Part shown: positions 27,946 to 38,900 of the stretch, piece after piece | Layout: every line of letters begins with the position of its first letter | How positions within the stretch are numbered: position 1 is the first letter of the stretch | Virus record (IMG/VR): IMGVR_UViG_3300028654_000001 | Location: 310,001 to 374,000 of that record | Direction: 5' to 3' (one strand) | DNA length: 64,000 bases | Source: a virus | The notes under the pieces: model-generated | Told to the model about the DNA's origin: nothing | What the model saw: only the letters and a program-made list of their open reading frames with translations | Database searches by the model: none | Position numbers and translations under genes: made by a program

Positions 27946-30123
27946 CTAAATAGATCCAATCAAAAGACTACCTTGTAGTGGTAGGCCGGTCAACCAATCC
28001 AAAGACGGGCTGCCCGGCGGCATCATAGGAACCCCTCTTGCTACACCAAGGACTGCTGCTGGGCCTCCAAGCATTACCTTTGGAGCGGTGAGGGCAATGA
28101 TAGTTGCAGCAGTGAGGTTCATTGCAAGACCAGCCGTAATTGCAATAGCACCCAGGCCTGCACTCATTGAAATAGCTCCAGCTGCTGTAGAGATAGCTAC
28201 TGCCCCAGCCGCCGTCGTAATAGAGATGGCTCCCGTACCAACCGTTACTGAGTAGGCACCAGCGGGACAATTGACAGCTACTGCCCCAGCCGCCACGGTG
28301 GTGGTCTTCGCTCCTACCAGAATGTTCTCTACGTGACCCCCAGCGAGGATTGTGCATACCTTCCCACCAAGAGCTACTGTCTCCTGATACAGCAAAGCGT
28401 AGTAATTCTGAGTCTTACCAGAGACAGTTGCATTCCAACCCCCCACATTCGCATTAAGACCATTGAGGCCGTGTAGGTTAATCGTACTAGCCTTGATAGT
28501 ATGACTACCATCAACTGTTTTCTGGTAGGACCCCTTGACTACTTGGAGATCAGTACCAGAGATATGAGTCTCATTGTTCCCTTGGACATCCACACTATGT
28601 GCCACATCATCCACAGAGTTACTGCCACCTCGGAAGATGTTCTTGATTGCCCCTCGGAAGTTGGTGGTAATGCACTCACCGTTGGCATTTGACCCAACAT
28701 CCAGGAATATCCCACCATCACAGGTTAGATGAATTGAATAACGATCAGGAGTACAAGCTCCAATACGAGCCTTAATGGCTCCTTCTAAGTTAGCCTCAAC
28801 AGATACATTCTTTGTCGAATAGTTCTCGCTCGAAGATCCTGGGACATTTATGAATAGTTTCCCCTGCTTAGAGACGGATACAGCAAACTGGTTCTTGGAT
28901 GCTGCACGAGGAGGCGAAATCCGGAACAAGTAGGCTGCGGCCATCGAGAGAGCCTCGTCGACCGTGGTGCTCGGCGGACGAAGGCACTCGTCCAAAGAAA
29001 ACCCGGTAGGGGCCGCAGTCTGGTCGAAGTCCTCGAATATCTTAGGTTTTAGTACCTTTCCGTACTGTCTCTGACCCAAGGTGGAGAACGGGTCATTCCC
29101 AACCACCGTCCCAAACACCTGTTCGATGTAGGCTCGAGGGCGATCAACTCCGAACCCATCGAGCTCCTCAAGTACCTCGGACTCAAGATCGGTATCGTGC
29201 CGAATCTCCATCCTACGTTCGGTAAAAGCCCTAAGAGTCCCACCATTTGTAGAATCTTCAAAGTTGGTTGCCGCATTCCCTGAAGCGTAGAAGACCTGCC
29301 TGCTGTTCGAGTATACGATGGGTGGGAATTCAGTGTTATCGTTGATTCTGTCGAGGGCCGCAAAGGTGGTCGGGTTGACGAAGGTGGATCCAGATACCCC
29401 AGCCGCAATCAAATCATCTCGTCCGAAGTACCTCGTGCTCTGATCTCGAACAATATTGGTATGGTTACCCTTGGAGTCAGTCTGAAATATCTCTAGGGGG
29501 AGGTTCATTGCCCCCCGGCGCACCGCTCCCGAGAATAGATAGGCCGCTGAGTCAGACTCAACCCTGTGAATAGATTGGGTGACTAGAGTTCGGTCTACAT
29601 CACGGAGCTCAAAACTGTCCCCTGCACGATTGAAGAGCCGAACATCCCTGGACATCAGGAACTCGGCGCCCGCCGCGGACATCCCGATGATGTCCCCAGG
29701 CTTCCCTTTAGCTCTCTTGTATCGAATGGTGGGTCCGTACATCTTCTCGACGTCATCCACATCCTCAGCGTCCACCTCTCCTGGGGGTATCGCTGCGAAC
29801 GGGTCGAACTTCAAACCCATAAGGGTTCCGACCGGGATGTACCCTAGGATGACTGCTCGGTAGAACTGCTTGCTAATCTTACGGTAACCAATGACAACAA
29901 CGGAACCCACTTCTGGGATCCCACCGAAGAAACTCCTCGGGCCTGCCATTGGCTGAATGAGATCCAATTCGAAGCGTACTTCAGACCCACTGATGACCTT
30001 CACGTCTGCTTTGAGGTGGATCTCATCTACTCGAGTGATGATCCCAGCCTTCAGCCCTGTGAAGTCGTTGTTGGCGAAGTCCGATTCAGGAATACTACCA
30101 GCAGGATGAGTCTTGCCCTTCAT
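27946..30123 (-). CDS. Baseplate central spike, gp5/VgrG-like with beta-helix tip
   Basis: 725 residues from the ATG at 30123, chosen because GGGTGA lies 5 nt upstream; a GTG at 30132 (GTGA overlap with the hub stop) is the alternative. The N-terminal ~20-110 region is an OB-fold-like module (AGIITRVDEIHLKADVKVIS; PEVGSVVVIGYRKISKQFYR). From ~560 the sequence becomes a beta-helix: short repeats such as GAVAVNCPAGAYSVTVGTGA and ISITTAAGAVAISTAAGAIS, the pattern of the trimeric needle of T4 gp5 or VgrG. It follows the hub gene as expected. The T4-type lysozyme domain is absent; an M23 peptidase is supplied by another hub gene. Confidence 0.85.
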   Translation of the reverse strand: MKGKTHPAGSIPESDFANNDFTGLKAGIITRVDEIHLKADVKVISGSEVRFELDLIQPMAGPRSFFGGIPEVGSVVVIGYRKISKQFYRAVILGYIPVGTLMGLKFDPFAAIPPGEVDAEDVDDVEKMYGPTIRYKRAKGKPGDIIGMSAAGAEFLMSRDVRLFNRAGDSFELRDVDRTLVTQSIHRVESDSAAYLFSGAVRRGAMNLPLEIFQTDSKGNHTNIVRDQSTRYFGRDDLIAAGVSGSTFVNPTTFAALDRINDNTEFPPIVYSNSRQVFYASGNAATNFEDSTNGGTLRAFTERRMEIRHDTDLESEVLEELDGFGVDRPRAYIEQVFGTVVGNDPFSTLGQRQYGKVLKPKIFEDFDQTAAPTGFSLDECLRPPSTTVDEALSMAAAYLFRISPPRAASKNQFAVSVSKQGKLFINVPGSSSENYSTKNVSVEANLEGAIKARIGACTPDRYSIHLTCDGGIFLDVGSNANGECITTNFRGAIKNIFRGGSNSVDDVAHSVDVQGNNETHISGTDLQVVKGSYQKTVDGSHTIKASTINLHGLNGLNANVGGWNATVSGKTQNYYALLYQETVALGGKVCTILAGGHVENILVGAKTTTVAAGAVAVNCPAGAYSVTVGTGAISITTAAGAVAISTAAGAISMSAGLGAIAITAGLAMNLTAATIIALTAPKVMLGGPAAVLGVARGVPMMPPGSPSLDWLTGLPLQGSLLIGSI

Positions 30124-30128
30124 AAGTG

Positions 30129-33100
30129 TCACCCGAGCAGAGCAAGTTGTGTCTGCTTGTTATGTAGATCCTGGGTTACTGAGTTGATCTGCTGTTGAAG
30201 TTTCATTGCTGAGTCCTCCCCCAACACCTGTACTACACCAGGGATCTGAGATGAGGATAATCTGGAGTTCAAGTTCGCTAGTTGTGAGCTGAGATTAGAG
30301 ATCTCCTGTGACAGCTTGGCCTTCTGGGTATTCTTCTTCAAGTCTGAGCTAAAGTTGGAGAAGGTCTGAGCTAGGTCTTTCTTTGAGGACTCGGCCTGTT
30401 GAGCCGTAGCAAGTGGGTCTCCTAACGCAGCCCTGTTTGGGGAAGAGAATGGAGGGGTGAAGTTCCCGAATGTCTGATCCTGTGGGCTATCCATGAATAA
30501 TGAGGGTTGTTTTCTGATATCTGGTTCGAGTCCCGATGGATCCCCACGAAGTTGATTCTCGAGTCTTTGATGGGGCTCATCCAAAGTTTTGTACAGATTG
30601 AAGAGGTACGTCTCAACCCTATCTATGAGATTCTGCTGTTTCAACCAACTTGGCAGAGGATTGGTTTGGTTATTCAAGCTAAGGTTGTTTGAGCTGTCCT
30701 GGAACCCACCAATGGGGTTACCATCCTCGCCAGTAACTGTGTTGCTTACGGTGTTGGTTCCGTAGAGGGTTTCACCGGAGGTACTAGTTGCTGGTGTGAC
30801 TGGGGATACCTGGTAGCCAACGCTGATGAAGGTCAAAGAGGCTCGGCCTGTTTGACATTGACACTGCTTGTTGCCGGCGTAGTCGTTTGACTTAACCGTC
30901 ATCTCGGCGAGGGTTAGTGCCCTAGAGAGTTGGGATGCTTCTACACTGGTAGGAAAGCCCCGGGCCTCAGGGGATGATAGTGGGGCCGTGTCCACGAAAT
31001 TGTTGCCTACGTCAGAGAAGGCTGGGGTCTTGGCTCCATTTACCCCAGGAACGAGCGAGGCTGCCGTCTGGAGGTCTTCTGGGATGAGACGTGCAACAGT
31101 GTCAGCTGGATTCGAATAGGAGGTTGTGATTGATGTGAGGCCCTGGGATTGGGCAGTTAATGTCGAGAACAAGTCCCCACCGAGGGCCAGCTGAGTTCCG
31201 ACATTGACGCCGGTATTGTGAGCACCCTCGTTGAGAATCAAGGATCCATCCCTGAGGGATACCCCGCGCCCGTACCTAAAGTGACCGATGACCTCAAAAC
31301 CCCTCTCATCCGAAACAGGGCGTACCATGGTGTTCGGGTTCTTAAGTTTAATACTGGTATCGAGAAACTTACCAGGAGCCCCACCCTGAGTAACCGAGAT
31401 GTTGTTGTAGGGCAACAAAGCAAACTGAGTGATCACCTTGTCTACATCTTGAGCATAAACGTAGACACCCGCCGAGTTTAGTCCGTACGAGAATCGATTA
31501 TGGTCATACTTGTTTGATAGATTCAGGGCCGTGTCAGGGTCGTGCTCTGCTTCTGCAATCGTCTTGTTTACAGCCTGTCGTTGAGCAACCATGTTCTGGT
31601 TGTTCTTTGGAACCATGGGGTTCTTGTCTTTTTCACCAGCGATATTCGAGAAGGCTGCCTTAGGGTCATAGGGTCTGGTGTAGACCATCACAACATTTGG
31701 ATAACCAACGATGTTACCTGTCTTTGGATGCCGAAGAACCAGTGGTTGATAGGGATCGAGGGTTCTAGGGTCATTGGGATCAAACTTGATCGGGGGAATT
31801 GTTGCCGCCTCACCCAGGTCAAGATTGAATGAGGTCTGAGCTAACTTTCGTACTGTTAGTGGTTCAGTGGCCTTCCCAGTAGAGGTCGCGGGTACTGCCT
31901 TCTTTGAGGAATTCTTGGTGCCAGCCTTGACAGAACTGATGTCGTGGGTTCCACCTCTCTTGAGAGATGAGATCCCCTTTGGAGCGATGAACTTTCCACG
32001 TTTTGCTGTCAGATTCAATGAGGTCGTTGCACGACCACCAAAGGAGATGTTGTGATTGATCCCTTTCACATACCAGATCTGATCCAAATGGGATAGGTAG
32101 ACAGGAAACCCAAGCCTGAGCTCAGGACGGTGAGGTATGGTAACCGACATCTGAACTCTGTCCGAGTTGATTCGATCAAGAATATCCAGACCGTGGTAGA
32201 ACATCCTGGTGGTGTCACCCATGAACTCTGAGTTGTAGGGCCTCGAGCGCCAGCCATACTTCCTCAAGAGATGGTAGTCGGTAACGCTGGTGAAGGGTGT
32301 TGTTTCTGGCCCTAGTCCATAATCGGTATTGCCCCCAAAGTTACCCTGGACAATGAGTTGAGTGATGACCCCTGACTCAGAATCGGTAATATCGTAGTCG
32401 ATGATATCGATCGGTTGAATCCAAGAGATGGGCTTGTTGGCTAAGATATCAAGGTTGAAAAACGGTGGCTTGAATACTATGTCCCCAGTCACATCCATAT
32501 AGAACTCGAAACCAACCGCCGTCTTACATGCGTTGGCAATCTCGAGCTTGCTCTGAAAGTCTGACTGCCAGAACTCAACCTCACCCGCTGAGCTGAACTG
32601 GGTTCGGAAAGCCGTTACCCCAGGGTCGGTTGGATCGAAAACAAGCTGTGCAGCTTTATCCCCTCCATTGGCAGAGCGTACGCAACTAGCAATGGTCTGC
32701 ACACCCTTCTTGAACTTCCCAGAGTCATATCCGTGAGCAATCGAGTCCCCACGGACAGCAATCCCGTTCACCCCATAGAGGAGTAGACTTGATCGAATCT
32801 TGCTGAACCGGCTTGACCAATACAGCATAATGTCACCAAGAGCTGCATTGAAGGTGGACTTCTGAGTATTCTCTTTGTTCAAAGAATTGAGAGACCCTGT
32901 AGCGACGATGATGTCACCAAACGCCATATTGGACAGCGTGTAGATGAGGTCGTAGACATTGGTACCGTAGAGGGTGTTACCGTAAATGGATCTCCCCAAT
33001 TGAGGGCTAGCCGCGGTGAAGGCCGGGCTAATGTTCATCATGCAGATCTCCCACCACTTCAGGATATCTGCGCATTGAATAGTGACCGTATGCTCACCAG

Positions 33101-33479
33101 AAGAGTACCCGGCTCCAACTTCGGTGACGAGTCCCCAGAATATTGGGTAGTATTGAGGGATCCCCTCGAGAAGGTAGTAACCCTTCGAATAGATCTCGAC
33201 CTCCATCATGGGGGTGATAACCGGGTTTCCATCGAAATAGAAGTCATCCACCACGTGAGTGGGGATCGTCATGGTGATACTGGCGTTACCGGGTACCGTA
33301 TCAACACCAAGGCTCACCGAAATTTGGGTAATGTACTTACCAAGGTCAAACTTACGCTTGCAACTTTGGCACCCGATAATATCTGTCTCCCCGTTGATAA
33401 ATACCATGGCATCCGGAGCCGTGATGATGGTCGGCTTAGAGTTGGGGGCAAAGGTTCCTTGAAAAGGGCCGCGAGCCAT
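30129..33479 (-). CDS. Baseplate hub protein, gp27/gpD-like (1116 aa)
   Basis: The N-terminal half follows hub proteins of the gp27/phage late-control D type: ITQISVSLGVDTVPGNASIT, then FWGLVTEVGAGYSSGEHTVT and IQCADILKWWEICMMNISPA, and a later RPELRLGFPVYLSHLDQIWY KGINH segment. It has a CQSCKRKFD zinc-knuckle-like pair at about residues 37-40 not usual for the family. The ~400 residues after 560 are unassigned, and the last ~90 form a coiled coil (KLSQEISNLSSQLANLNSRL). gp27 is ~390 residues, so this is nearly three times the usual size. Hub trimers adapt the six-fold tube to the three-fold spike. Confidence 0.8.
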   Translation of the reverse strand: MARGPFQGTFAPNSKPTIITAPDAMVFINGETDIIGCQSCKRKFDLGKYITQISVSLGVDTVPGNASITMTIPTHVVDDFYFDGNPVITPMMEVEIYSKGYYLLEGIPQYYPIFWGLVTEVGAGYSSGEHTVTIQCADILKWWEICMMNISPAFTAASPQLGRSIYGNTLYGTNVYDLIYTLSNMAFGDIIVATGSLNSLNKENTQKSTFNAALGDIMLYWSSRFSKIRSSLLLYGVNGIAVRGDSIAHGYDSGKFKKGVQTIASCVRSANGGDKAAQLVFDPTDPGVTAFRTQFSSAGEVEFWQSDFQSKLEIANACKTAVGFEFYMDVTGDIVFKPPFFNLDILANKPISWIQPIDIIDYDITDSESGVITQLIVQGNFGGNTDYGLGPETTPFTSVTDYHLLRKYGWRSRPYNSEFMGDTTRMFYHGLDILDRINSDRVQMSVTIPHRPELRLGFPVYLSHLDQIWYVKGINHNISFGGRATTSLNLTAKRGKFIAPKGISSLKRGGTHDISSVKAGTKNSSKKAVPATSTGKATEPLTVRKLAQTSFNLDLGEAATIPPIKFDPNDPRTLDPYQPLVLRHPKTGNIVGYPNVVMVYTRPYDPKAAFSNIAGEKDKNPMVPKNNQNMVAQRQAVNKTIAEAEHDPDTALNLSNKYDHNRFSYGLNSAGVYVYAQDVDKVITQFALLPYNNISVTQGGAPGKFLDTSIKLKNPNTMVRPVSDERGFEVIGHFRYGRGVSLRDGSLILNEGAHNTGVNVGTQLALGGDLFSTLTAQSQGLTSITTSYSNPADTVARLIPEDLQTAASLVPGVNGAKTPAFSDVGNNFVDTAPLSSPEARGFPTSVEASQLSRALTLAEMTVKSNDYAGNKQCQCQTGRASLTFISVGYQVSPVTPATSTSGETLYGTNTVSNTVTGEDGNPIGGFQDSSNNLSLNNQTNPLPSWLKQQNLIDRVETYLFNLYKTLDEPHQRLENQLRGDPSGLEPDIRKQPSLFMDSPQDQTFGNFTPPFSSPNRAALGDPLATAQQAESSKKDLAQTFSNFSSDLKKNTQKAKLSQEISNLSSQLANLNSRLSSSQIPGVVQVLGEDSAMKLQQQINSVTQDLHNKQTQLALLG

Positions 33480-33481
33480 AG

Positions 33482-34834
33482 TTATTTACCAGGGGGTAGG
33501 TTGTTGAAGTAAGTTTTGAAGGACTCCCTTTGCTTACTGCTAGCATTCAACAAGGTTAGATCATACTCATCGTCACTCAGTGCAGATGCTACATTAGGAT
33601 CAATGGAGTTAATCCCAGTACCACCCTTTTGACTCTGAGCGATAGCAGCAAAGAATGAGTCTTGTCTGCTTTGCTCTACAGCTTGTTCCGGGGTGAATCC
33701 TTGGGGTGGAGCTACATCCCCACCCCCAGTATCCTCAGGTGAGACATTCTTAACCTGACTGGCATTTGAAGCCAACGCGGGATCAGATTGGGACAGCTTC
33801 TGAACCTGGTAGTTGTTCTCAGTTGGACTATCCAACATGAAAGCAGACCTGACCGTGAACTGGAAGCTGTACTCGAGGGAGTAGGGGTTTGTATCGATTT
33901 CGGTAATGCTGAAGTTGTCAAACGAACCGATGTACAGAACACTGTCGTAGTAGATGTAGATCGACCCGACCAAAGAGAGTCTAGTCATCAAGTTACCCTC
34001 GAGACCAGAGACGTACAACCCACCATTGTTTCTGTATAGCAGATAGAGGCTCAGTAAGTTCTGGTAGCTGGCTGAATAGTTTCTAGCTACTCGGGTGAGA
34101 CCCGGGCCGCCACCGGTTGGGCCACTCGCAGCAGGTGGGTTGGCGTCAACCGCCATAAAGGCTGCAATCTTCCCAGAGGCTTCGAGCTTGTCTTGTTGAT
34201 CTCCCCAGTGTTCAACAATTGGGCCTTCCCTGGTGAAACCACCATCGGAGATGACCTTTTCGGAACTAAGCTTGAAAGTTTGTGGGTTGACAAGTAGCTG
34301 CAGTGGAGGTGTCTTCTTGATCCTATCCAAGGCTAGTAGAGTTGCACGAATCTCACTATGCTGAGCCGCTTGGAACTTCTGACCGAGATTACTCTTGTTT
34401 AGAGCTTCAAGGTTGACAGTCTTACTCGAACCCTTCCGTGAAGCACTTGCATTAGCAGCGCCCTTACTCTTCCAGTTACCATTGGTTTCAGTCTGGACTG
34501 AGGGGTCATTTACTATAGAAGCTGACCTATCAAGGGTTGTACCGTCATCCACGATGACTACAGACGGTGGAAGGATACCAACAACGAATAGCTTGGGGTT
34601 GGTCTTGGTCTGCGAAACTGGTATGAAGTCTAGGTTTTTGTCGTCGCTGAGTTCCAAGGATGAGTAGAACCCGAGCTGCTGGTAGATCATCGGTCCATAG
34701 TAGTCAGCAGCCTGTAGTATCTGATTCTGGACACTATTGGCATCACCTATAATGATGGGGCTCGGTTTGGCAATTGAGTTCCCGTTATCAACTACCGAAG
34801 AAAGTCCAGTACCCTGTGAGTTCGTATTAGCCAT
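33482..34834 (-). CDS. Hub/tube-initiator-like protein, paralogue of the M23-bearing protein (450 aa)
   Basis: Its core, LLVNPQTFKLSSEKVISDGG, EHWGDQQDKLEASGKIAAFM, SLYLLYRNNGGLYV, YIYYDSVLYIGSFDNFSITE and FQFTVRSAF, aligns segment by segment with the next gene (MHVNPSSF..., EHWGDDL..., YDLFRNNGSVYD..., LIYDRGTFVGTFRSFSMEET, LSWSFKV). This duplicated domain probably sits at the base of the tube or around the hub. N- and C-terminal thirds are Ser/Asn/Gln-rich and unassigned. Located between gp27-like hub and tape measure. Confidence 0.75.
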   Translation of the reverse strand: MANTNSQGTGLSSVVDNGNSIAKPSPIIIGDANSVQNQILQAADYYGPMIYQQLGFYSSLELSDDKNLDFIPVSQTKTNPKLFVVGILPPSVVIVDDGTTLDRSASIVNDPSVQTETNGNWKSKGAANASASRKGSSKTVNLEALNKSNLGQKFQAAQHSEIRATLLALDRIKKTPPLQLLVNPQTFKLSSEKVISDGGFTREGPIVEHWGDQQDKLEASGKIAAFMAVDANPPAASGPTGGGPGLTRVARNYSASYQNLLSLYLLYRNNGGLYVSGLEGNLMTRLSLVGSIYIYYDSVLYIGSFDNFSITEIDTNPYSLEYSFQFTVRSAFMLDSPTENNYQVQKLSQSDPALASNASQVKNVSPEDTGGGDVAPPQGFTPEQAVEQSRQDSFFAAIAQSQKGGTGINSIDPNVASALSDDEYDLTLLNASSKQRESFKTYFNNLPPGK

Positions 34835-34845
34835 AACTCAACACC

Positions 34846-35961
34846 CTATGCTGTACCTGAGCCTGTGGAGTGATTGTACGGGGGCACTGGGAAGTACGTT
34901 GCTGGGTCTTGTATCTGGCCGTTACTCCAAACTTGAAGGTGTATGTGAGGCCCGGTAGATTGAGCGTGAGCATCACCCGAGTTGCCTACTGTTCCTATCT
35001 GCGTACCACTATCTACAGAATCTCCAGCCTTAACGTTAGTCGTGTCACAATGTGCATAGTAAGTAGAGATACCGTCAGGACTCTTTATGACAATGGAGTT
35101 GCCACCTTTCGGATCAAAGTAAACCTTGTCAACCGTACCTGGGGTCATCGGATAGAAAGGCGTGCCCTTCGGTGCGGATAGGTCAAGACCTTGATGACCA
35201 TTCTTGGCAAAGCCTCCTAGGTTCTTCCACTCCTGATCCTTGAGTGGGCACTGGGTTTGCCCTTCAACCAGCAGCGTTGGGGGTGGGGCATCTTCTGTCT
35301 TACTACCAACCAAAACATTGGCAGTTGAAGCATTCTGCGATTGAAATGCCACTGACCGCTGATTGATCCTATTGGAATTCTGGGGAATCTGTTGAAGGAT
35401 CTTCTCCACTTTGAAAGACCAGGAGAGCTTGAACGCAAATGGACTATCGTCGGTTTCTTCCATTGAAAAGGATCGGAAGGTACCTACGAAGGTACCCCGA
35501 TCGTAGATCAACAAGATCCAACCCTGAAGTACAATGTTCCCGTATGGATCGTAAACACTCCCATTGTTCCTGAACAAATCGTAAAGATCTTGATAACGAT
35601 CCCAGGCAATGGTCCTCTGACGAAGCACCGAAGAGAGTCCAGTATACAGATTGATGAAGGCACCCGTTGACTGGTCCCCTGAGATCTCAGATAGATCATC
35701 ACCCCAGTGCTGCTCAACAAAACCACCTAGGGTTTGGATCCTCTCAATCTTTTTGTTGAAGGACTCAGCAAAGCTTGATGGGTTGACATGCATGATCAAG
35801 GCATGCGGGAGTAATGCCTTATGATAGTCGTAAGGGCTTGTAACCTGAAAGGCGAGCGGTATGAAGTGATTGCGAGTATCCGCCCCGTGCACATAGTTAG
35901 GAGGCCCCGGGTTGGTGATCGGTGCAAAGTTAGACTGATTGGCAGATGGTATGTAAGCCAT
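34846..35961 (-). CDS. Baseplate hub-type protein fused to an M23 peptidase
   Basis: 371 residues. The first ~210 match the paralogous 450-residue neighbour. The C-terminal ~130 form a lysostaphin/M23 metallopeptidase: GHQGLDLSAPKGTPFYPMTP carries the HxxxD zinc ligands at about 252-256, followed by GTVDKVYFDPKGGNSIVIKS, YYAHCD, and GPHIHLQVW with the HxH ligand near 340. All core M23 residues appear intact. M23 enzymes cut peptidoglycan cross-bridges or stem peptides. As part of the tail tip it would open the wall during injection. Start overlaps the tape-measure stop (TGATG). Confidence 0.9.
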   Translation of the reverse strand: MAYIPSANQSNFAPITNPGPPNYVHGADTRNHFIPLAFQVTSPYDYHKALLPHALIMHVNPSSFAESFNKKIERIQTLGGFVEQHWGDDLSEISGDQSTGAFINLYTGLSSVLRQRTIAWDRYQDLYDLFRNNGSVYDPYGNIVLQGWILLIYDRGTFVGTFRSFSMEETDDSPFAFKLSWSFKVEKILQQIPQNSNRINQRSVAFQSQNASTANVLVGSKTEDAPPPTLLVEGQTQCPLKDQEWKNLGGFAKNGHQGLDLSAPKGTPFYPMTPGTVDKVYFDPKGGNSIVIKSPDGISTYYAHCDTTNVKAGDSVDSGTQIGTVGNSGDAHAQSTGPHIHLQVWSNGQIQDPATYFPVPPYNHSTGSGTA

Positions 35962-38900
35962 CAGGTGAACTTTTCCCTACGCTTGTATTCGTGGATACCC
36001 TGAGTAATCTTTTCCTTGAGGAAGTTGGCCAGATCCTGCCCCCCAAGTCCATTTACAGTGAGAGAGATTGAAGCACCACCGCCTCCACCGGCACCAGCTG
36101 GAAGTATCCTCTCACCACGGCCGATAGAGGTGAGCCCTTCACCAGCTGCTGGACTGATCTGGGCCATTCCACCGCTGATTCCGGTAACAAGACCACCTGC
36201 TGCATGAGGGGCTTCTCTAGCCTTTTTGGCATCATCCATCTGACCTTCAAGAGTAGTAGCCAACTTTCCAACCCCCTGGAAGCCAGAGTCCTTCATCTTC
36301 TTAAGGACCCCACTCGGGTCACTTGCTGTATACAAGGCATACTCAGCTAGGGCATCCTGAGCTCCGAGATAGGTTCCCTTGTGGATGACGTCTTGATACA
36401 GCCCCTCGAGCTGGGTCCTATCAAACTTGATACCCTTCATACGAAGAGCGTTCCAGAGATCTTGAAGGCTATTGACGACAGATGCTCCGGTGAAGTCCAT
36501 CTGGTCGAGTACAGCGTCATTCATATGCTGTTCGTCTGGAAGAGTTGGTATCTTGTTTGGTCCCTGACCAACCCCTCCAGGGGTTGCCGCTGGTCCAGCT
36601 CCGGGAGCTGTGGGTGCTGGCGGGGATGGGGGTGCTACTGATGCTACTGAACCACCCCCTTGCCCAGGGTTAGCCGCCGCTGCAGTGGCTTGCTGTTGAG
36701 CAGGAACTTCAGGAGCGGGAGGAGGGCCCCCAGATCTCAAACCAGAAGCTTGATCAATTAGCGTAGTTCTACCAGTGGCCCCGGTGAACCAAAGAGCCAT
36801 CTTTGAGTAGAGGTCAGCTTCAGCCTTGTCACTTAAACCACCAGCAGAGATAGATGCACCAACGCTCTTACCACTTCTTTGGGCACTCAAAATCTTTTCA
36901 GCATCACTCCCACCTATCCCAGCTTCTTTAAGTGCGCTTGCAAGGTCGTCCGCAACCTTACCTGTTAAGGAATCTACACTAAAAGCACCAGCTATACTTG
37001 ACTTCTGAGCCTCCTTCTTTGCTGAGTCATCTGGATTAGTAGAGTGAAGAAGAGTATCAATGCCCTTGGCTGTCTTTGAACCTGACAGAGCACCCATGTA
37101 CTTACCAACATCACCGCTAGATCTACCCCAAGCACCAACTATCTCAGAGTTTTTTGACCCTAAAGCTTGTTCTCTGATGGCTGACTTAGCACCCCATTTT
37201 GTATTGAAGAGGTTGGAGATATCCATCAACACCCCATAGATCTGGTTGTACAAAGCATCAAATATATTCCCTAAAGCATCGAGTATCCCCTGAGTCCTAG
37301 TACCTTGTTCCTTACCCATCTGAAGCATAACCTCAGCATCTTTTTCAGCCTGAGACTTACCAGCTTCAGCGTTCTTCTTGTCCAAGGATTTCCAGACATC
37401 ACTCTCCTTCATCTCCTTGACCTTCTTCTTCAGCATGATGGCATTATTCTTGACGTCGTCATCACTCGCTTTCTGGTCAATCACACCCATATTCTTGAGT
37501 TCAGAAATGAGCTCCTTGTTACCCTCAGGGTTGTCAACAGCATTAACCAAGTCCTCCCGCTGTTGCTCTAACCCACGCTCCATTCCTCGAAGTGCCTCTA
37601 GAGCATCCTCACCACCGGCAACCTGGGCACCCCAAGCTTCACCCTTCAACCCAACAGCACCCTCAATATTCTTAGATCCAGATTGCCTAAGGATAGCTTG
37701 CCTCTGCATATCAAAAGACCCGAACCCGGACATGTTCTTGGCAGCAGCCGCAGCACCATAGGTCCCCAACTTAGCTGACTTCTCATTCCTCACAGCATTC
37801 TTGTAGGCCTCTCGCATAGTGCCTACGTCCTTGACTTTTCCAGCAGCTCCCATCTCCGTGAGAGTCCCCTTACCGGTTCTACCACCCTCGAGAAGCTTCT
37901 TGGCATCCTCTGGGCTCACACCAGCCTCACCCGCAAGTTTGGAGATGATGTCTTTCTTCTGGTCTTGGATATCCTGTTGGATAGCCTTTACGGCACCCCC
38001 ACCCCCCAAGAGGACGAGCTTCAACCGATCTTGAATTGACTTACCAGATAGACCTTGTGAAAAGGTCTTGAGGAACTTATCAGCTGTCCTAGGACTCATC
38101 ACCTTACCGAGTTGCCCGAGCATCTTGGTAGCTTCTCCGATGCGAACCCCATATAGGCCTAAGTCTGAAGAAACACTTCGAAGGATGGCAAAGAACTTGT
38201 TAGCGGCTATTCCAGAGGCATCCGCTGCATTACCAATCTTGTCGAACTCCTTCCCAACATCATTGAGCGAGACACCAAGGTCTCTCATCATCTCACCTTG
38301 AAATTGAGCTATCTCATCTAAAGAGACACCAAACAAACGTGAGTAGCTGATAGCCATTGACGAGATGTCTGTGTACTTCGTCAAACTCTTGCTTACATCG
38401 TCAACTCGAGTCTTGTTATTCTCGAGAGTGCTATCAATGCGTTGTAGAGATATGCCTTCTCTGCTTAGGGTGTTGATGAATTGCTGATGATCCTTAGATG
38501 TTGTCCCCATCTTTGCATTCATCATAACATCTGTTGTTTGATCTCTGACCTTCCTAAGTACAGTATCTAGATGTCCCATCCCCTTTTCAACATCCTTGCC
38601 TTGAGAGGCGTACAGATCCCAAGTAGAAGCACCGTCTAGAACGGTTTTGTTCATCTCCTTGACCGCCGCATCAGCGTCTAGGAACAACTTAACCAGACCC
38701 ATTACAGCGCCACCAACCAAACCAAGCATGGGAACGATCTTTGACAGAGTACCAAGGAGTGGACCTATGCCCTCCATAGCCTTGCCAACGCCCTTCATGG
38801 CGCCGCCCATCAACCCACCTCGAGCCTCACCCTTGGCAGCAACACCAGCCCCATGAGCCATCGATAACTTGGCTGCACCCTTCAGCATCCCAGCTGAAAC

